Below, piece after piece: positions 10,719 through 22,200 of a DNA stretch of 64,000 bases. Numbering within the stretch: the stretch's first letter is position 1; each line of letters starts with the position of its first letter. The stretch covers positions 186,001-250,000 of the forward strand of contig CAJNDS010001668.1 in NCBI GenBank assembly GCA_905221605.1, read 5' to 3'. A model generated the notes under the pieces. That model did no database searches and was not told the origin of the DNA. It worked only from the letters and a program-made list of their open reading frames with translations. The translations under genes were made by a program, and so were the position numbers. This DNA is from Symbiodinium natans (taxonomy: Eukaryota > Sar > Dinophyceae > Suessiales > Symbiodiniaceae).

Positions 10719-10908
10719 TTTGGAACAAACCAGGTTAGGTTCGTTAGGGTTTCGGGGTTGAGGGATTGAAGATTAAAAAGCCAGTTAGAACTGAAAGCCC
10801 TGATGTCTGCAGATCTGCACAACACCTCATCTACAAAGAAAATGCCGGACGTGCTGAGAAAGAACATGAAACGCTCGAGCTGTACCTGCCAAGCACAACA
10901 AGCTTAGA

Positions 10909-10976
10909 CCTGCTTCTCCTCCTACTCCTACTCCTACTCCTACTCCGACTCCTACTCCTTCTCCTGCTCTGACTCC
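10909..10976. repeat. CTCCTA-type microsatellite
   Basis: Imperfect repetition of CTCCTA/CTCCGA words. It generates the leucine-rich and Arg-Ser-rich spurious frames of this region. From 10977 to about 11430 I see no assignable gene. Confidence 0.75.
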
Positions 10977-11439
10977 CCAGATGCTCCGGACTCCGGGGAC
11001 CATGGGCTCTCAAAGAAGTGACAGGAAGGGATTGATGGACTGAAAAAAGAACCTTGCCCGTTTTTTCAGAGTTCAGAACTTTACGGGTATAGGGTATTGG
11101 GAACACGTTGCTCTTTCACCGCCCTGTCCGGTCCTGTCTCCGCCCATGCAACGTCCAGATGCCCAGGACCTGACCTGTCAGCGAGAAGCCATGACAGCAC
11201 AGTACCCAGAAGAGATGCGATACTGGAAACGTTACAGCCGCCTCTGCGGATACCTTGACAACACTCTATACAATTTTGCAATAATTGCAACCCACTGCTT
11301 AGCCTGCTAGCTTTAATGGGCTGTACCGATCTTTCGGTATGAGACATTGTCTTGTAGCATGTGCCAGCCTCTGACTGCCGCTTAATCGGGAGCAGCCCCA
11401 AGCAGGCAGACATGGAGCATGCAATCCGGTACCCTAAAC

Positions 11440-12560
11440 CCTAAACTAAGTGAGGGGTCGCTTCCGTCGAGCGACAGACCCCGAACGCTCGGCCGAGGGC
11501 CTTACAGCTCGAGCGCCCAAGCGAAAAGAGCAACGGTTAAGCCTCACCGTCTGTCCTGGACAGGCCAACGGACATCGGCCTTTTTAACGACAACGTCAGT
11601 ACTCGGCTAAGGGATGGCCGGCACCCAGACCACCTTTAGCGTAGCTAAAGTATAATAACCCCAAAGCGCAACCCTTTGTTTCTGGACGTGGTTCAGGGTT
11701 TTGGGTTCAGGGCTTGCTGGGCCCCCCCTGGTGGGGGGCCCCCTGCCCCTGGCGGCCTGGATTCCTGGACCAGAGGGCACGTGAGAAAATCCAGGCAGAC
11801 GGTTGCCGCCGCCCCTTCCCTGGCTCTGAGCCCCCCTTGCCAAACCCCCCAAGGGCCCACCTAAGGGTGCAGGGCAAGGACCCCCAAACTTCGCCAGGAC
11901 CAAGGGCCCCCCGACCAAGGACGGGGCCCCTCCAACCAACTTGCCCAGCCGAGCAGCGCCCTTGATCCGCACGCGTGTTTGGTAGGGGGTCCTTGGCCCG
12001 GTCCTTGGCCCCGAGGAAGGCCCCCCGCACCAAAGGGCCCCGGCCCAAGTGTGGTTTTGCGAACCCATCCAGTTTACACCAGAAGCGCCAGGAAAGGCCA
12101 GGAAGCCCCCAAGAGGCGCCAAGAGCCACCAAAAGGCTTCAAAAGCTTCAAAAGCTTTAAAAGCCCCCTACCCAAGATTTGTCCGTGCCCGCAATGAAAA
12201 ATGCGATTTTTCACTCTTGAAAACGATGGTTTTAGGCACCCCTGCCCGCAATGAAAAATGATATTTCTTAGTACTGAAATCGATGGTTTTGGGCACCCCT
12301 CCATTTCACCCCAAAAGGACCAGGAAAGCCCCAGGAAGCCCCCAAATCAGCAAGGGCCTCTGCGGGCCCTGACGTGCCGAAGGCCCGAAAAGGGCCGAGG
12401 CTACCCCGAACCGCAGCTTAAACCCTAGCGAATGAAATACTCATTGGCGAAAACAAGGCCCTGACACGCCGAAGGTCCGAACAGGGCCGAGGCTACCCTC
12501 GACTCCAGCTTAAACCCCAACACCAACTTCAACAAAGCAAGCATCGGTGCACAAGAAAAA
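11440..12560. other. GC-rich region with local tandem duplications, no gene recognised
   Basis: Two local duplications are visible. A unit of about 57 bp containing CCCGCAATGAAAAATG and CGATGGTTTT occurs twice at 12187-12300. A unit of about 97 bp containing GGCCCTGACGTGCCGAAGG and CGAGGCTACCC occurs twice at 12368-12530. Phrases such as CCAGGAAAGCCCCAGGAAGCC also recur. Open frames on both strands are long only because the sequence is GC-rich; none shows a domain. Confidence 0.5.
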
Positions 12561-12677
12561 GTCCATAAACCCTAAACCCTAATAGAGTATAGCTTGGGTG
12601 GCCGGGGTGGGTTGACGGGCAACGCGAGCGCGCGGCCCGGGGTGTTTCACACCCGAGCGCGCGCCCTCCCCTGACAC

Positions 12678-12736
12678 ACCCTAAACCCTAAACCCTAAAC
12701 CCTAAACCCTAAACCCTAAACCCTAAACCCTAAACC
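12678..12736. repeat. Interstitial CCCTAAA tract
   Basis: Eight perfect CCCTAAA units. A short minus-strand open stretch at about 12776-12875 follows and could be a small terminal exon, but I cannot support it independently. Confidence 0.9.
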
Positions 12737-13277
12737 GTTGTTGCTGTCATACAAGTGACTTCTGGAGTGAAAAGTGAGACTACGGCTCAAGATCCAGATT
12801 GCCCTTGCTGTACGTGCTGTCTCTTTGGGTACGTCGTGCGTCAGATCCAATGAATGCATTCTTCGTGCTAAAACCCTCGGGCTGGAACCACATCCTGGCA
12901 TAGTTTCGGGATTAGGGGCTGAGGTTTGGGGGGGCCGGGGTTTTCGGGCTTAGAGTGTAGAGCCGCGGCGCATAAGAGAGAGAGTGACTGCGCGGAGGCA
13001 CTTTAGCTCCCAGGAGCCCTCAATCCAGAAGCCGCAGCTCCCAAACAAAACCCTGTAAAACCTCTATCCCCCCCCCCCCCCCCCCCTGCCACCGCCAAAA
13101 AAAAAAACCGAGGATGCCCTCTTAAACTCTGTGCCGTCTGAGAAGGCCTACCTTTAGCCTCTGGGGGCTGGTCGAGGGTTGAGGGTTGAGGTACCCAGGC
13201 TGCTTTCTGCCCTCGCCATGCCCTCTTCACGCAGTTCAACAGTTCTCTAAAGGCGCAAAGACGACGGACTAGTCCAT

Positions 13278-13429
13278 CCCCCCCCCCCCCCCCCCCCGCG
13301 TAAGTTAGCGTAAGTTAGCGTAAGTCAGCGTAAGTTTTCGTAAGTTAGCGTAAGTTAGCGTAAGTTGGCGTAAGTTAGCGTAAGTCAGCGGAAGTTGGCG
13401 TAAGTTGGCGTAATTTGGTGCCCCCCCCC
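13278..13429. repeat. Ten-base array CGTAAGTTAG x12 between poly-C tracts
   Basis: A 20-base C run (13278-13297) is followed by twelve 10-bp units (13299-13418) of CGTAAGTTAG with single-base variants, then a second C run (13421-13429). Another C run is at about 13067-13086. Every unit but two contains GTAAGT, the consensus of a eukaryotic 5' splice site, on the plus strand. Confidence 0.9.
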
Positions 13430-13587
13430 TGGACTGGAAGCTGAAAGTGAGCTGGCATCGACGCAGGTGTGACAGGCACTCCCATGCGTAATGGCCTGTG
13501 ATTCGCCAAGGTGCCCGGCAGGGTTGGAAAGCTTTTGCAAGCTGAGACGTTGAAGCGCCAGCTCACGTTCGCACAAGCGGGATCGGG

Positions 13588-16500
13588 TCAGCCAAGCAGC
13601 CGAGCCTCCGATTCTGATGGCAGGAGGCCTGCGGGAACCTCCAGGCAGCCTTTCAACGTGATCACCCCTTCCGGGCAGAGCTGCAGCCCGAGGAGCGTGA
13701 AACAGGCGGTGAAGAGCGAAAAGCCGATCAGCAGCAGCGCCAGCATGGAACAGACCCGCGCCCGGTGAAACAGCGCAAGGCCCGACTCAAACTTGCCGCG
13801 CTGCTCTTTGCTTGGGTTTTCCTGGAGCTCCGCTTCCTCAGCAATGTCTTCGACGCGAGGGAGCAGATTCCACAGGAAGCCCACGATCTCACCGGCCTTC
13901 CTCGCCGCCATCAGCATGCCAACCACCAGTGAGAAGCGTGGGAGGACCGCCAGGTGCTTGGCCTGCGGGTTCTTTAGGGTTTAGGGTTTAGGGTTTAGGG
14001 CTGAGGGTTTAGGGTTTAGGGTTTAGGGCTTAGGGCTTAGGGCTTAGGGCTTAGGGCTTGGGGTTTAGGGGTTTTTTAGGGGCCTTGAGGGTGTCTAGAT
14101 GGGTGTAGGGATGAGGTTCAGGAATGGGCTTCGGGGGGCTGACACCGAAGAAGGCACCCCAAGACTTTCTTTCTGAGACCTTCCGGGAGGTTTCAACACA
14201 CAAAGCCGCATGGGTGCACCTGGTACTGGTTGATGGCCAGAGTGTAAGCTTGCAAGTTGAGTTGAATGCAGTTCCTTGGGTACAGGGTTTAGCGTCGAGG
14301 GTTTGGGTTTAGAGTTTAGGGTTTAGGGTTTAGGGTTTAGGGTTTAGGGTTTAGGGTTTAGGGTTTAGGGTTTAGGGTTTAGGGTTTAGGGTTTAGGGTT
14401 TAGGGTTTTCAGTTTAGGGTTTTCAGTTTAGGGTTTAGGGTTTAGGGTTTAGGGTTTAGGGTTTAGGGTTTAGGGTTTAGGGTTTAGGGTTTAGGGTTTA
14501 GGGTTTAGGGTTTAGGGTTTAGGGTTTAGGGTTTAGGGTTTAGGGTTTAGGGTTTAGGGTTTAGGGTTTTCAGTTTAGGGTTTAGGGTTTAGAGTTTAGG
14601 GTTAAAAGTCTGAGCCGGCCAAGAACCTGAGACACAAAGAGGCTGCTCAGTGCGCTAAGCATCTCGAGAACATAGGACAGGAGGAAGCGCTTCATCAGCC
14701 GGTTGCAAAGGGGCCTGCCATAACCCATGATCCTGGGAACGGCCAGAGCTCAAAGGTATAGAGAGCATTTAGGGTTTAGGCCTGTTTAGGGTTTAGGGCT
14801 TAGGGCTTAGGGTTTAGGGTTTAGGGTTTAGGGTTTACGGTTTAGGGGTTACTAGTTCCTGGATGTACCAAGCAAACTTGTAGTTGCTTCAGTAGCCTAA
14901 TTTGCTCTACAAACAAAGCCTTCTCACAAGGATGCTGGCGGTCTCCCCAGAGTTCTTCCAGTGCCTTCCCTCCAGAACCAGCCGCTCCATTTGGCAGATC
15001 GCGTGATCCGTTGAGATCTCCTATACTCCCCTTAGAACCTTAATGAAAACAGCATTTTTTAATATCCTCTTGGCCTTTATACAAACCAAAAATACAAATA
15101 ATTCCCAAGGGGGATATAGTCTCGACGATGGACTGGAAGCACGCAGCTTCCGAGAGCTCGAAGAACACATCGTCGTTGAAGAGAGGATCACACGCCAGGG
15201 CGGAGGTTGCCTTTCCATCGGCCCCCTGCTCGTAGCTCACGCGCTCCTTCCTGACCATGGTGGCCTCTGCGCAAGTTGTCACAAAGCTTCTTACGTCTGA
15301 GTGTCACCCTCAAACATCCCACAACCCCCCCCTCCCCCCCCCCCCCCACACTTTTTGAGATCCAAGTCGCCAGGGGAAGCAGCTGCTGCAGCAGCATCAG
15401 TGCCCAGGAAGCTAGGATCAGCGTATCGAGTGCGGGAGCTGCAATAGGAAGGAAGCCAAGTGCGCTGTGCTGCCACCAGTACTTCCACAGGGAGGCGGTG
15501 CGTCCGGCCGAACACATGTCGGTACCTCTCAGCCACAACGTCAAGCGTCAGATCTGCGATCCCCGCTTTTCTCCCGAGGCTCTCAACACTCCGAGCACTA
15601 CCACCCCAAGGCTAAACGTCTATCTGAGCATGCTACTATGGACTTGAATCTGCTCTTGCTCCACGACATAACCTCTACACGTAATACGGAGCCGAGTGAG
15701 GCGGCCCCTTCCACCCCCTCCCGCAAGCTCCCTCCCCACCCCCCTTTGGCCACCTCCGAAGCTCATGATGCCAGCAAAGGCCGTGTCCGAATAGATGTCC
15801 AGGAGGCCCAGAAGCAGCATCGCTATGTTGTAGCCGTGCCACAGCCCGACGCTGGCAGGCCAGCCCATGACCTTGAAGGCGTGGCCCTGCCGCAGCTTGT
15901 GGAAGCCAAAGCTTCCACGCTTCTTGGGGAAGGATTTCTAGGCTTGCCCGTTGTTGAACCTGGAAAACATTTCGAACCCAATAAGGGTAAATACAAAAAA
16001 TGTCCCGAGGTCCTACCCAGATTTGGGCTTCAGGGGGCCCCCATGGTCAGGTTGACTCACACAGCTTGCCCTGCTTACCTAAATCCCTTAGACCATGGCC
16101 TTGTACCTCAGCATGTCCCGTGTGAAAGTCAGCAGCACCACGCGCACAGCCTTGCACTCCTCGGACCAAGAAGTGCGGACGGGCATTCGTCTTGACATTG
16201 ACAGCTGTGCAAAGAAGCAGGCATGACGAGGATGTACCAAAAAGAGTGGAGGACAGAAACACCAAAACCTAAACCACATGCGCAAACGGAAGTGAACGAT
16301 GGCTGGTTTTTCCGAGACTACACAATGGCAGAGTCTTCATTCACATAGAAGAGTTCAGGGTTTTGGGGTGTCAGGGCCAACAATTCTGCCCTCGAGAATC
16401 TGAATACTCCTTGTAGCCCACAAATCCCAACACCCTACAACCCCCGATAAACCCTACAAACCCTATAGACACTACAAACCCTATAGACACTACAAACACT

Positions 16501-16754
16501 AAACGCTATAAACCCTACAAACCCTACAAAGCCTGCAAACCCTATAAACCCTATAAACCCCATAGACCCTACAAACCCTCTAAACTCAAAAAAAAGTAAA
16601 CCCTTTTAACCCCAAAAAACCCTGTAAATCCTATCAACCCTACGAACCCAATCAGAATTCTTGCAGAAGGAGCTCTGTGAGCAGTTGCAAGGGCAGCGGC
16701 AGCAGGTAGAAGCACCAGACCCAGAGTGGGATGGAGGGGTAGGAGCTGCCTTCC
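13588..16754 (-). CDS. Spliced gene for a multi-pass membrane protein, exons X2 to X9
   Basis: No single long frame exists, but short hydrophobic open stretches on the minus strand join in compatible phases. Proposed exons, 5' to 3': 16665-16754, 16094-16204, 15754-15937, 15352-15525, 15087-15266, 14869-15020, 14627-14715 and 13588-13962. Joins have AG acceptors and GT or GC donors, e.g. CATG|GTCTAA to CTAG|AAATCC and CTCAG|GTTCTT to CGCAG|GCCAAG. Landmarks are IPLWVWCFYLLPLPLQLL in X2, GLWHGYNIAMLLLGLLDIYS in X4, LLQQLLPLATWIS in X5 and LFHRARVCSMLALLLIGFSL in the last exon. The order of helices resembles an abundant dinoflagellate hypothetical membrane-protein family (from memory). Function unknown. 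The X2-X3 and X7-X8 joins are uncertain, and the last exon may be spliced further. Exon X1 (25858-25942) lies beyond a retroelement. Confidence 0.6.
13973..14845. repeat. Telomeric arrays inside introns of the membrane-protein gene
   Basis: TTTAGGG-type arrays occupy 13973-14079, 14296-14605 (over 40 heptamers with three TTTTCAG interruptions) and 14769-14845. They fall between proposed exons 14869-15020, 14627-14715 and 13588-13962, so they are intronic if the gene model is right. On the sense strand they read CCCTAAA. Confidence 0.85.
16431..16620. repeat. Degenerate telomere-like tract (ACAAACCCTATA units)
   Basis: Repeated ACAAACCCTA/TAAACCCTATAGAC words, a diverged relative of CCCTAAA. 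Lies between exons X2 and X3 of the membrane-protein gene. Confidence 0.7.
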
Positions 16755-16994
16755 CTGCAGGACCTCTTTGGGGTGCTTCATGACGTCGCCCCAAACCCTA
16801 AACCCTAAACCCTAAACCCTACACCCACATCTTGGGGCATGTTTGATACATTTGGGATTCCCAAGGGTTTGGGGGGCTTATCGGCATGTTCCCAAGCCCC
16901 AGAGTGGAATAACCTGCAAATCACATGCATGTTTAGGGTTTAGGGTTCAGGGTTCAGGGTTCAGGGTTTAGGGTTTAGGGTTTAGGGTTTAGGG

Positions 16995-17214
16995 TACGGG
17001 GGGCAACCGAAGGAGGACAGGGAACAAGACAGTCAACCCCAACAGAAGCCCTTGATCCCCTGGACCAACAAACAACAAAACCAACCCAAAACACCAAGCA
17101 CCCTTTGTTCACGAGGCGCATGGCCCGATCTTGAGCCAAAAATTAGTACCGGGTTCATTGACCCTTAATCCTTCTACACCAACTCTTTTCTTCAATACAA
17201 ACTGCAGCTCCGCA
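16995..17214 (-). repeat. 3' LTR
   Basis: 220 bp, direct repeat of 25476-25694. Contains on the minus strand the dodecamer TTTTGGCTCAAG (17130-17141), identical to the 3' end of the dinoflagellate spliced leader. Confidence 0.9.
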
Positions 17215-17224
17215 CTCCCCCTGT
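17215..17224 (-). promoter_or_regulatory. Candidate polypurine tract
   Basis: On the minus strand ACAGGGGGAG directly precedes the TG start of the 3' LTR, the position required for plus-strand DNA priming in LTR elements. Confidence 0.65.
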
Positions 17225-17590
17225 CCTAGGATTTCCTAGGACACACACTGGAGGTGCAGACTTTTGGCCAAAAACTGCCATTAAGGCAGCAGCCAGCTGC
17301 TTGGAACGCAAACTGTGGTTTTACGTCATCCAGGACGAATTTATAGCACATTGGCTAAACACCCTTCACTATAGAGAATCTTTTTTACCACCATGATTCT
17401 CTTGTCATTGAAGACTCTTAGCCTTCTTCACCACAAACCGTGGTCTTCGCTACGCGAAAAGCTGTACACTCTCTACTATCAGGGATTTCCATATCCTTAA
17501 TAGTAACCACCATACTTCCAGCACATTGGCCGTTCCAGCGCACGTGTCTCCAGAAAGAGAAAAACCCATTCCCTCATCGATACCATCCAG

Positions 17591-19288
17591 TCATCCCTTC
17601 TTTTCCTTCCAATGGCCACCGATACTCAGGTGAAGTCGCAGCAAAACATGCTCCAGGTCCGACACTGTAAGAACAGGATCTTGTATACCCCTCTGAATTG
17701 AGGATATCAACCCCTCTCTCTTCGCATCCTCAATTGCCTGGCAAGATTGTCCCAGATCTGCATTAACAGTGGTAGATGACTGCGCCTCCGCTTCAGAAGG
17801 ACGGTCCTTCTCATCCGGACCTTCCACCACGACCACCTCTTCCTTCTTGGGACTTTGACTTTTCTCTTTCTTTTTCATCTTTCCCGAGACGCTTGCCTTA
17901 GTGCGCATTCTCGAAGAGGCCTTTTCCCTTCCAGACACCACCGCATTGGATGATGATCCACCCTTCTCCATATTAACCGGCATCTTCTTCGGCTTTGGAA
18001 CCAAAAGAGTGTATGGATCCTCAATTGCAGCAGTTTTTCTCTTCTTTTTGGCCATCTTCACCTCTTCCTCAACGACAATCTCCGTCTCTTTGGCAGGATT
18101 ATCCTTACTGGACTCCCTTTCTAGGGACCTCTTTTTATCCTTTTTTGGATCTCTCTCCTCTTTCATATTGGCTCGCTGGAACCATATCCTCAACTCATCG
18201 ATCCACTCTTCAACCTCCACCAGTGGAATCTCATGCGACTTCACTATCTCGTGAAGTTCTAATGCAGACAGCATGCCAGTAGTCCACGAACACCATTCTG
18301 CGTCTCTCTGGTCAGTGTCTCCATTGAACTTTATCAGCTTAAACACCGGATCCGCCTCCGCGCGGGCCAAATCAGATTTGCCATCTGACAGAAAAGAAAT
18401 TGCCTCCATTAGCAACTCCATCATCCGGGTATCGTCGTCGTACCCCATGAAATCCTCTTCATCTTCATCATACCGTTCCGGAGAAAGTTCCTTTCCACCA
18501 CTCCTCCGCGGACCATCCCTTGGGGGCGTCCTTGGAGACCTTGGCCTCTGTTCATTCAGCGGATCACCATGCTCAAAGACACACCTGTCCCCATGACGGC
18601 ATTTCCCAGACTGAGCAAACTGGATACACCTTACACCAGTTGCATCGTGGGAGAACTTGCAGTCCTCTCCAGCGTAACAGTGTCTTCCAGTCACATAGTA
18701 TTTGCACCAATACGATTGCAGCACCACTTCATCATTGGAATGAATAAACTTGCAGTCCTCTCCAAATTTGCAGCGATTGTTCCCTTTAGCGAACCAATAA
18801 CAGATACCTTGCCTCCTTTTCGACAAGCGTTCTGCTTCCAGACGATCCATGGAACAATTCCGCCCTACATGGACATTGCCATGATCTGAAGGACTACCTT
18901 TTTCACCCAAGGTGCTATCAATGTTTGATGCATCAAGAACAGCTGGAAAACCTGGTCTTGGTCCTATCACCTTCATGAATGGTTTCCCACCAGCTCCTGA
19001 GCCATTCTGAGATGATCCAAAAACATTGAACACTTTCAAGAAGGCCTTTCTAGTGCCGATCTTCCGCACCTTTTTGATTGGATGTTTCATTGCTCCAACC
19101 TTGGATCCAGGTAGATTTGTACGACACAACCTCCTATACCCAGCTCTATATCCCTTTTTCCAAAGAGCCATAAGAATTCTAGAGGCAGTAACATTCTCCA
19201 CCTCTACCCTCTCGGACTGTACCTCACTTTCCGGAACAAGCCCATTCAACCCATCCACATCTGAAGACCTTTCCATCTTTTTTGACAT
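17591..19288 (-). CDS. ORF2 of the LTR element: basic protein with three CCCH zinc fingers
   Basis: 565 aa from the ATG at 19288. The last base of the upstream ORF stop is shared, giving TGATG. Three C-x7/8-C-x5-C-x3-H type fingers occupy residues about 165-240 (motifs such as CKFGEDCKFIH, CYAGEDCKFSH and CRHGDRCVFEH). An acidic patch follows at about 275-290 and then long Lys/Arg-rich tracts (about 380-500) typical of nucleic-acid-binding tails. CCCH fingers usually bind RNA, so packaging of the element RNA is a reasonable guess. No enzymatic motif is seen. The 3' untranslated part is 17225-17590. Confidence 0.75.
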   Translation of the reverse strand: MSKKMERSSDVDGLNGLVPESEVQSERVEVENVTASRILMALWKKGYRAGYRRLCRTNLPGSKVGAMKHPIKKVRKIGTRKAFLKVFNVFGSSQNGSGAGGKPFMKVIGPRPGFPAVLDASNIDSTLGEKGSPSDHGNVHVGRNCSMDRLEAERLSKRRQGICYWFAKGNNRCKFGEDCKFIHSNDEVVLQSYWCKYYVTGRHCYAGEDCKFSHDATGVRCIQFAQSGKCRHGDRCVFEHGDPLNEQRPRSPRTPPRDGPRRSGGKELSPERYDEDEEDFMGYDDDTRMMELLMEAISFLSDGKSDLARAEADPVFKLIKFNGDTDQRDAEWCSWTTGMLSALELHEIVKSHEIPLVEVEEWIDELRIWFQRANMKEERDPKKDKKRSLERESSKDNPAKETEIVVEEEVKMAKKKRKTAAIEDPYTLLVPKPKKMPVNMEKGGSSSNAVVSGREKASSRMRTKASVSGKMKKKEKSQSPKKEEVVVVEGPDEKDRPSEAEAQSSTTVNADLGQSCQAIEDAKREGLISSIQRGIQDPVLTVSDLEHVLLRLHLSIGGHWKEKKG

Positions 19289-22200
19289 CACTTCGTCGAG
19301 ATAATCTTCAGAGATCCAGGGTAAATTCCTCTTAGAGGAAAATCGTCACCATTGTCCGGTCCTTCACCAGGATACCCCTTCGTGCTGTCAAAGATCCTAC
19401 TCGTAGTGCGGTCCTGCGTAGAGAAATCCCAGTTGGGAACAACACGAGAATACACCGACCACAAGAACATTCTGGTGCCAGCCAATCTTGATGAACCACT
19501 GGATGTCTCCTCTTCTGGAGAAACTTCTGGCGCTTTGCCATCACTTCCAGCATCACCAATTGTCTCGCTTCCTTCATCTTCAATGGGAATAGGGGATTCA
19601 TTGATCCCTTGCTCAGATACCGCATCTTGTTGTTCGGGGATCTCCAGCACCATCCCTGAAGGATCCACTTCCTCATCAGCATCGTCGTCCATTCTTCTCC
19701 AGAGAACCTCCAATTGATCAGCACACGTCGCCGCCTGAAGGAACTCCATCATTTGGTCCCTCCCGTGCTGCCAGAGAAATTCGGAATTCACCACTATCCC
19801 TTGGCCTCCTAGTCTAAGGAATGGAGCAACCAGGTTGGCTACCCTTGCCATAAGTTCCACATGAACTTCCATGCCTGGACTGCGACTCCAATCATAGGCT
19901 ATTGCCTCCATAGCAGTTCCAAACTTTTCAGTATTTCTGAATTCCTTTTCCAGGCCAGGAGAAAGCAGTGCACCCATCACCGAAAGAGGATAATTTCCCA
20001 CCACCGGCAAGCACGGATCTTCATGGAACGAATGATGCAAATCTCCGTAGTGTCCTTGATCTCTCCTTTCAAAAAGGAGTCTCCCAGTGTTCAACTGGGC
20101 ATTCAGTTCATCCACTTGAACCATTTCAGCACATATTCTCTGTGCTGCAGTCGCTATTGCCGGCCAGATAGCACGATCAGCCAAACCACGACGCGTAACC
20201 CAAACAGTTGTTGCCGACTGAATCAGTGTACCAGGGTCATATGCCATGACCACCAATGTACCATCATCCATTTTCTGATCAGCATCGTCTTCCAGTGCCA
20301 GGTTCAAATCCTGTTCGCTTGCACCTTCAGATGACATGCTAATAACCAGATTTCGATCCATTTTATTGGACCCCTTCTGATAGTCCTTTTGCCCCACAGG
20401 CAACTTGCCGACAGCAACCTTCCAATAAATCCGATTCAGAAGGCCTTTGGTAAGCAATTGCTGATAGCCCTTCTTCACCGGAAGAACGTCCAATATTTTC
20501 GTATCATCGCCACAGAGTTCATTGCTCCCACCTTCTCCTTCTTTTTGGTCAGTCTCCTCGCCAGGAATTTGTACTGCTCCTTCCAGCGCCGTCTCCTGTC
20601 CAGCCACATCTTGCCCAGGTAGAACTTGAGCGCTTTCAGATACACTCACCTGTCCAGCAACACTTTGCCCAGGTAAAACCTCATCTGTGGAGCCCACCGC
20701 CAGCGAACCAACTATAACTGAGCCATCCCTTGCTCTTTTTTGAGACTGCTCAGTGGGACGAGAAGGTTGTGGTAGCGAAAAAACTTGAGAAGTCACTTCT
20801 TGGCGGGTCTCCCCCCGCGACGCTTTGTCGCGCTTTTCGCCAAGGTGAACCGATTTTTTCTGCCCATCATTGGAGCTTGAAGAACCAGTAAGTGGAGCAT
20901 TGCCACGCGTCACAGTTCTTTTTGAATCCCTTTCTTGCAAAAAGATTTCCCGCAGGCGTCGCGCGCTTGTGGTTTCTTCCTCGCTCGAATCGCCTGAGGA
21001 ATCAGCATAGGAGACCAGAACCCCTGTCTGATCATCATCGTCCACCAAATCTGCCCACGCTCGGCTGAATGGGTACGACAAACCACCACGAGGCTTTACT
21101 GGTTCCAGCGGCTTCGGCTTTTCCACCACTTCCGCCGGCTGCACACGCCGTTGTGAGCGTGAGCGTGGCACCAGTCGCACCTGTTTTTTATCCAGCAAGG
21201 GCCTTCCCCTTCTAACAGGGTTCGATCTTGACCGACCCACCTTTGTTGGCGGATTCACCGGTGGCATTCCAACTCCCACCAATCGCAACCTCTGCACGCA
21301 CAATGGGGACCTCTGTGCCAGCGTCCAAGCGTCATGGTACTTGCCTGTGTCGAAAATCTCTCGATAAGACCCTCGTGGCATTTCCTTTGTACCAGGACCT
21401 TCAGCTTCACGCACTTGAGAGATAGTTCTCACCCCACCTCTTCCAGCGTCACGGCTTCCAGAAGATTGTTGCACACGTACTGCTGCGTTGGTAGAAACAG
21501 CCATACCCGGCGACATTGGCCGGTAATGGACACCACCCACCAATTGCAGAATCTTGCAGGCTGTCACCTTGTTAACCCCTTTTTCCATCAAGTCCTCCAC
21601 AAAGATGTACTCTTGTAGCTCTTGGACAGTGGTCACACCAAGCTTGATCATCACCTCACTTATGTGGGGCGTATACACCCACAAGTGTTGGTTGCGAGCC
21701 ATCCAATTTTCTATTGGCTCTTCTGGATTCTGAAGACGTACAGTGGTAGTCTCTGCCACCGAATCCTTTTGTACATCTCCATCTGTTCCATCCAGTGTAT
21801 CAACCTCACCTGTTTTCTTTGACACATTGGTCATTTGCAACGCTTGTGGTGCTGAGGATGATGAAGATTCAGCTCCCCCACTCGCAGGTGGCTGAAAAGT
21901 GCTCCTGTCCGAAATCTCCAATCCTCTCTCTCTTTCAAACCGGATCTGATTGGCCACATGTACCACATGTTTCAGGTGCGCCAGCCGCTCATCTGACATC
22001 TCGTCGTGGGAAAATCTGCAGGAATTGAACCGCTTACGGCAATGTCCTCTGAGGTAATAATCGAAACAGCAATGGTGGAACCCCGCGTCCCTTAGTGCCT
22101 TCCTGGAAGCATTGTCCCAAGCTTTGCCGGGTTCCCAAGTCCCTTCCAATGCTATGTCATCGTCGTGAAGATACCTGCATGTACTCCCATACTTGCAACC

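Noticed and set aside
11607-12132. Overlapping minus-strand frames of 171 and 141 aa
   Set aside because: Two long frames overlap in the same GC-rich, Gly/Pro-biased DNA. The length is explained by scarcity of stop codons, and no motif was found.
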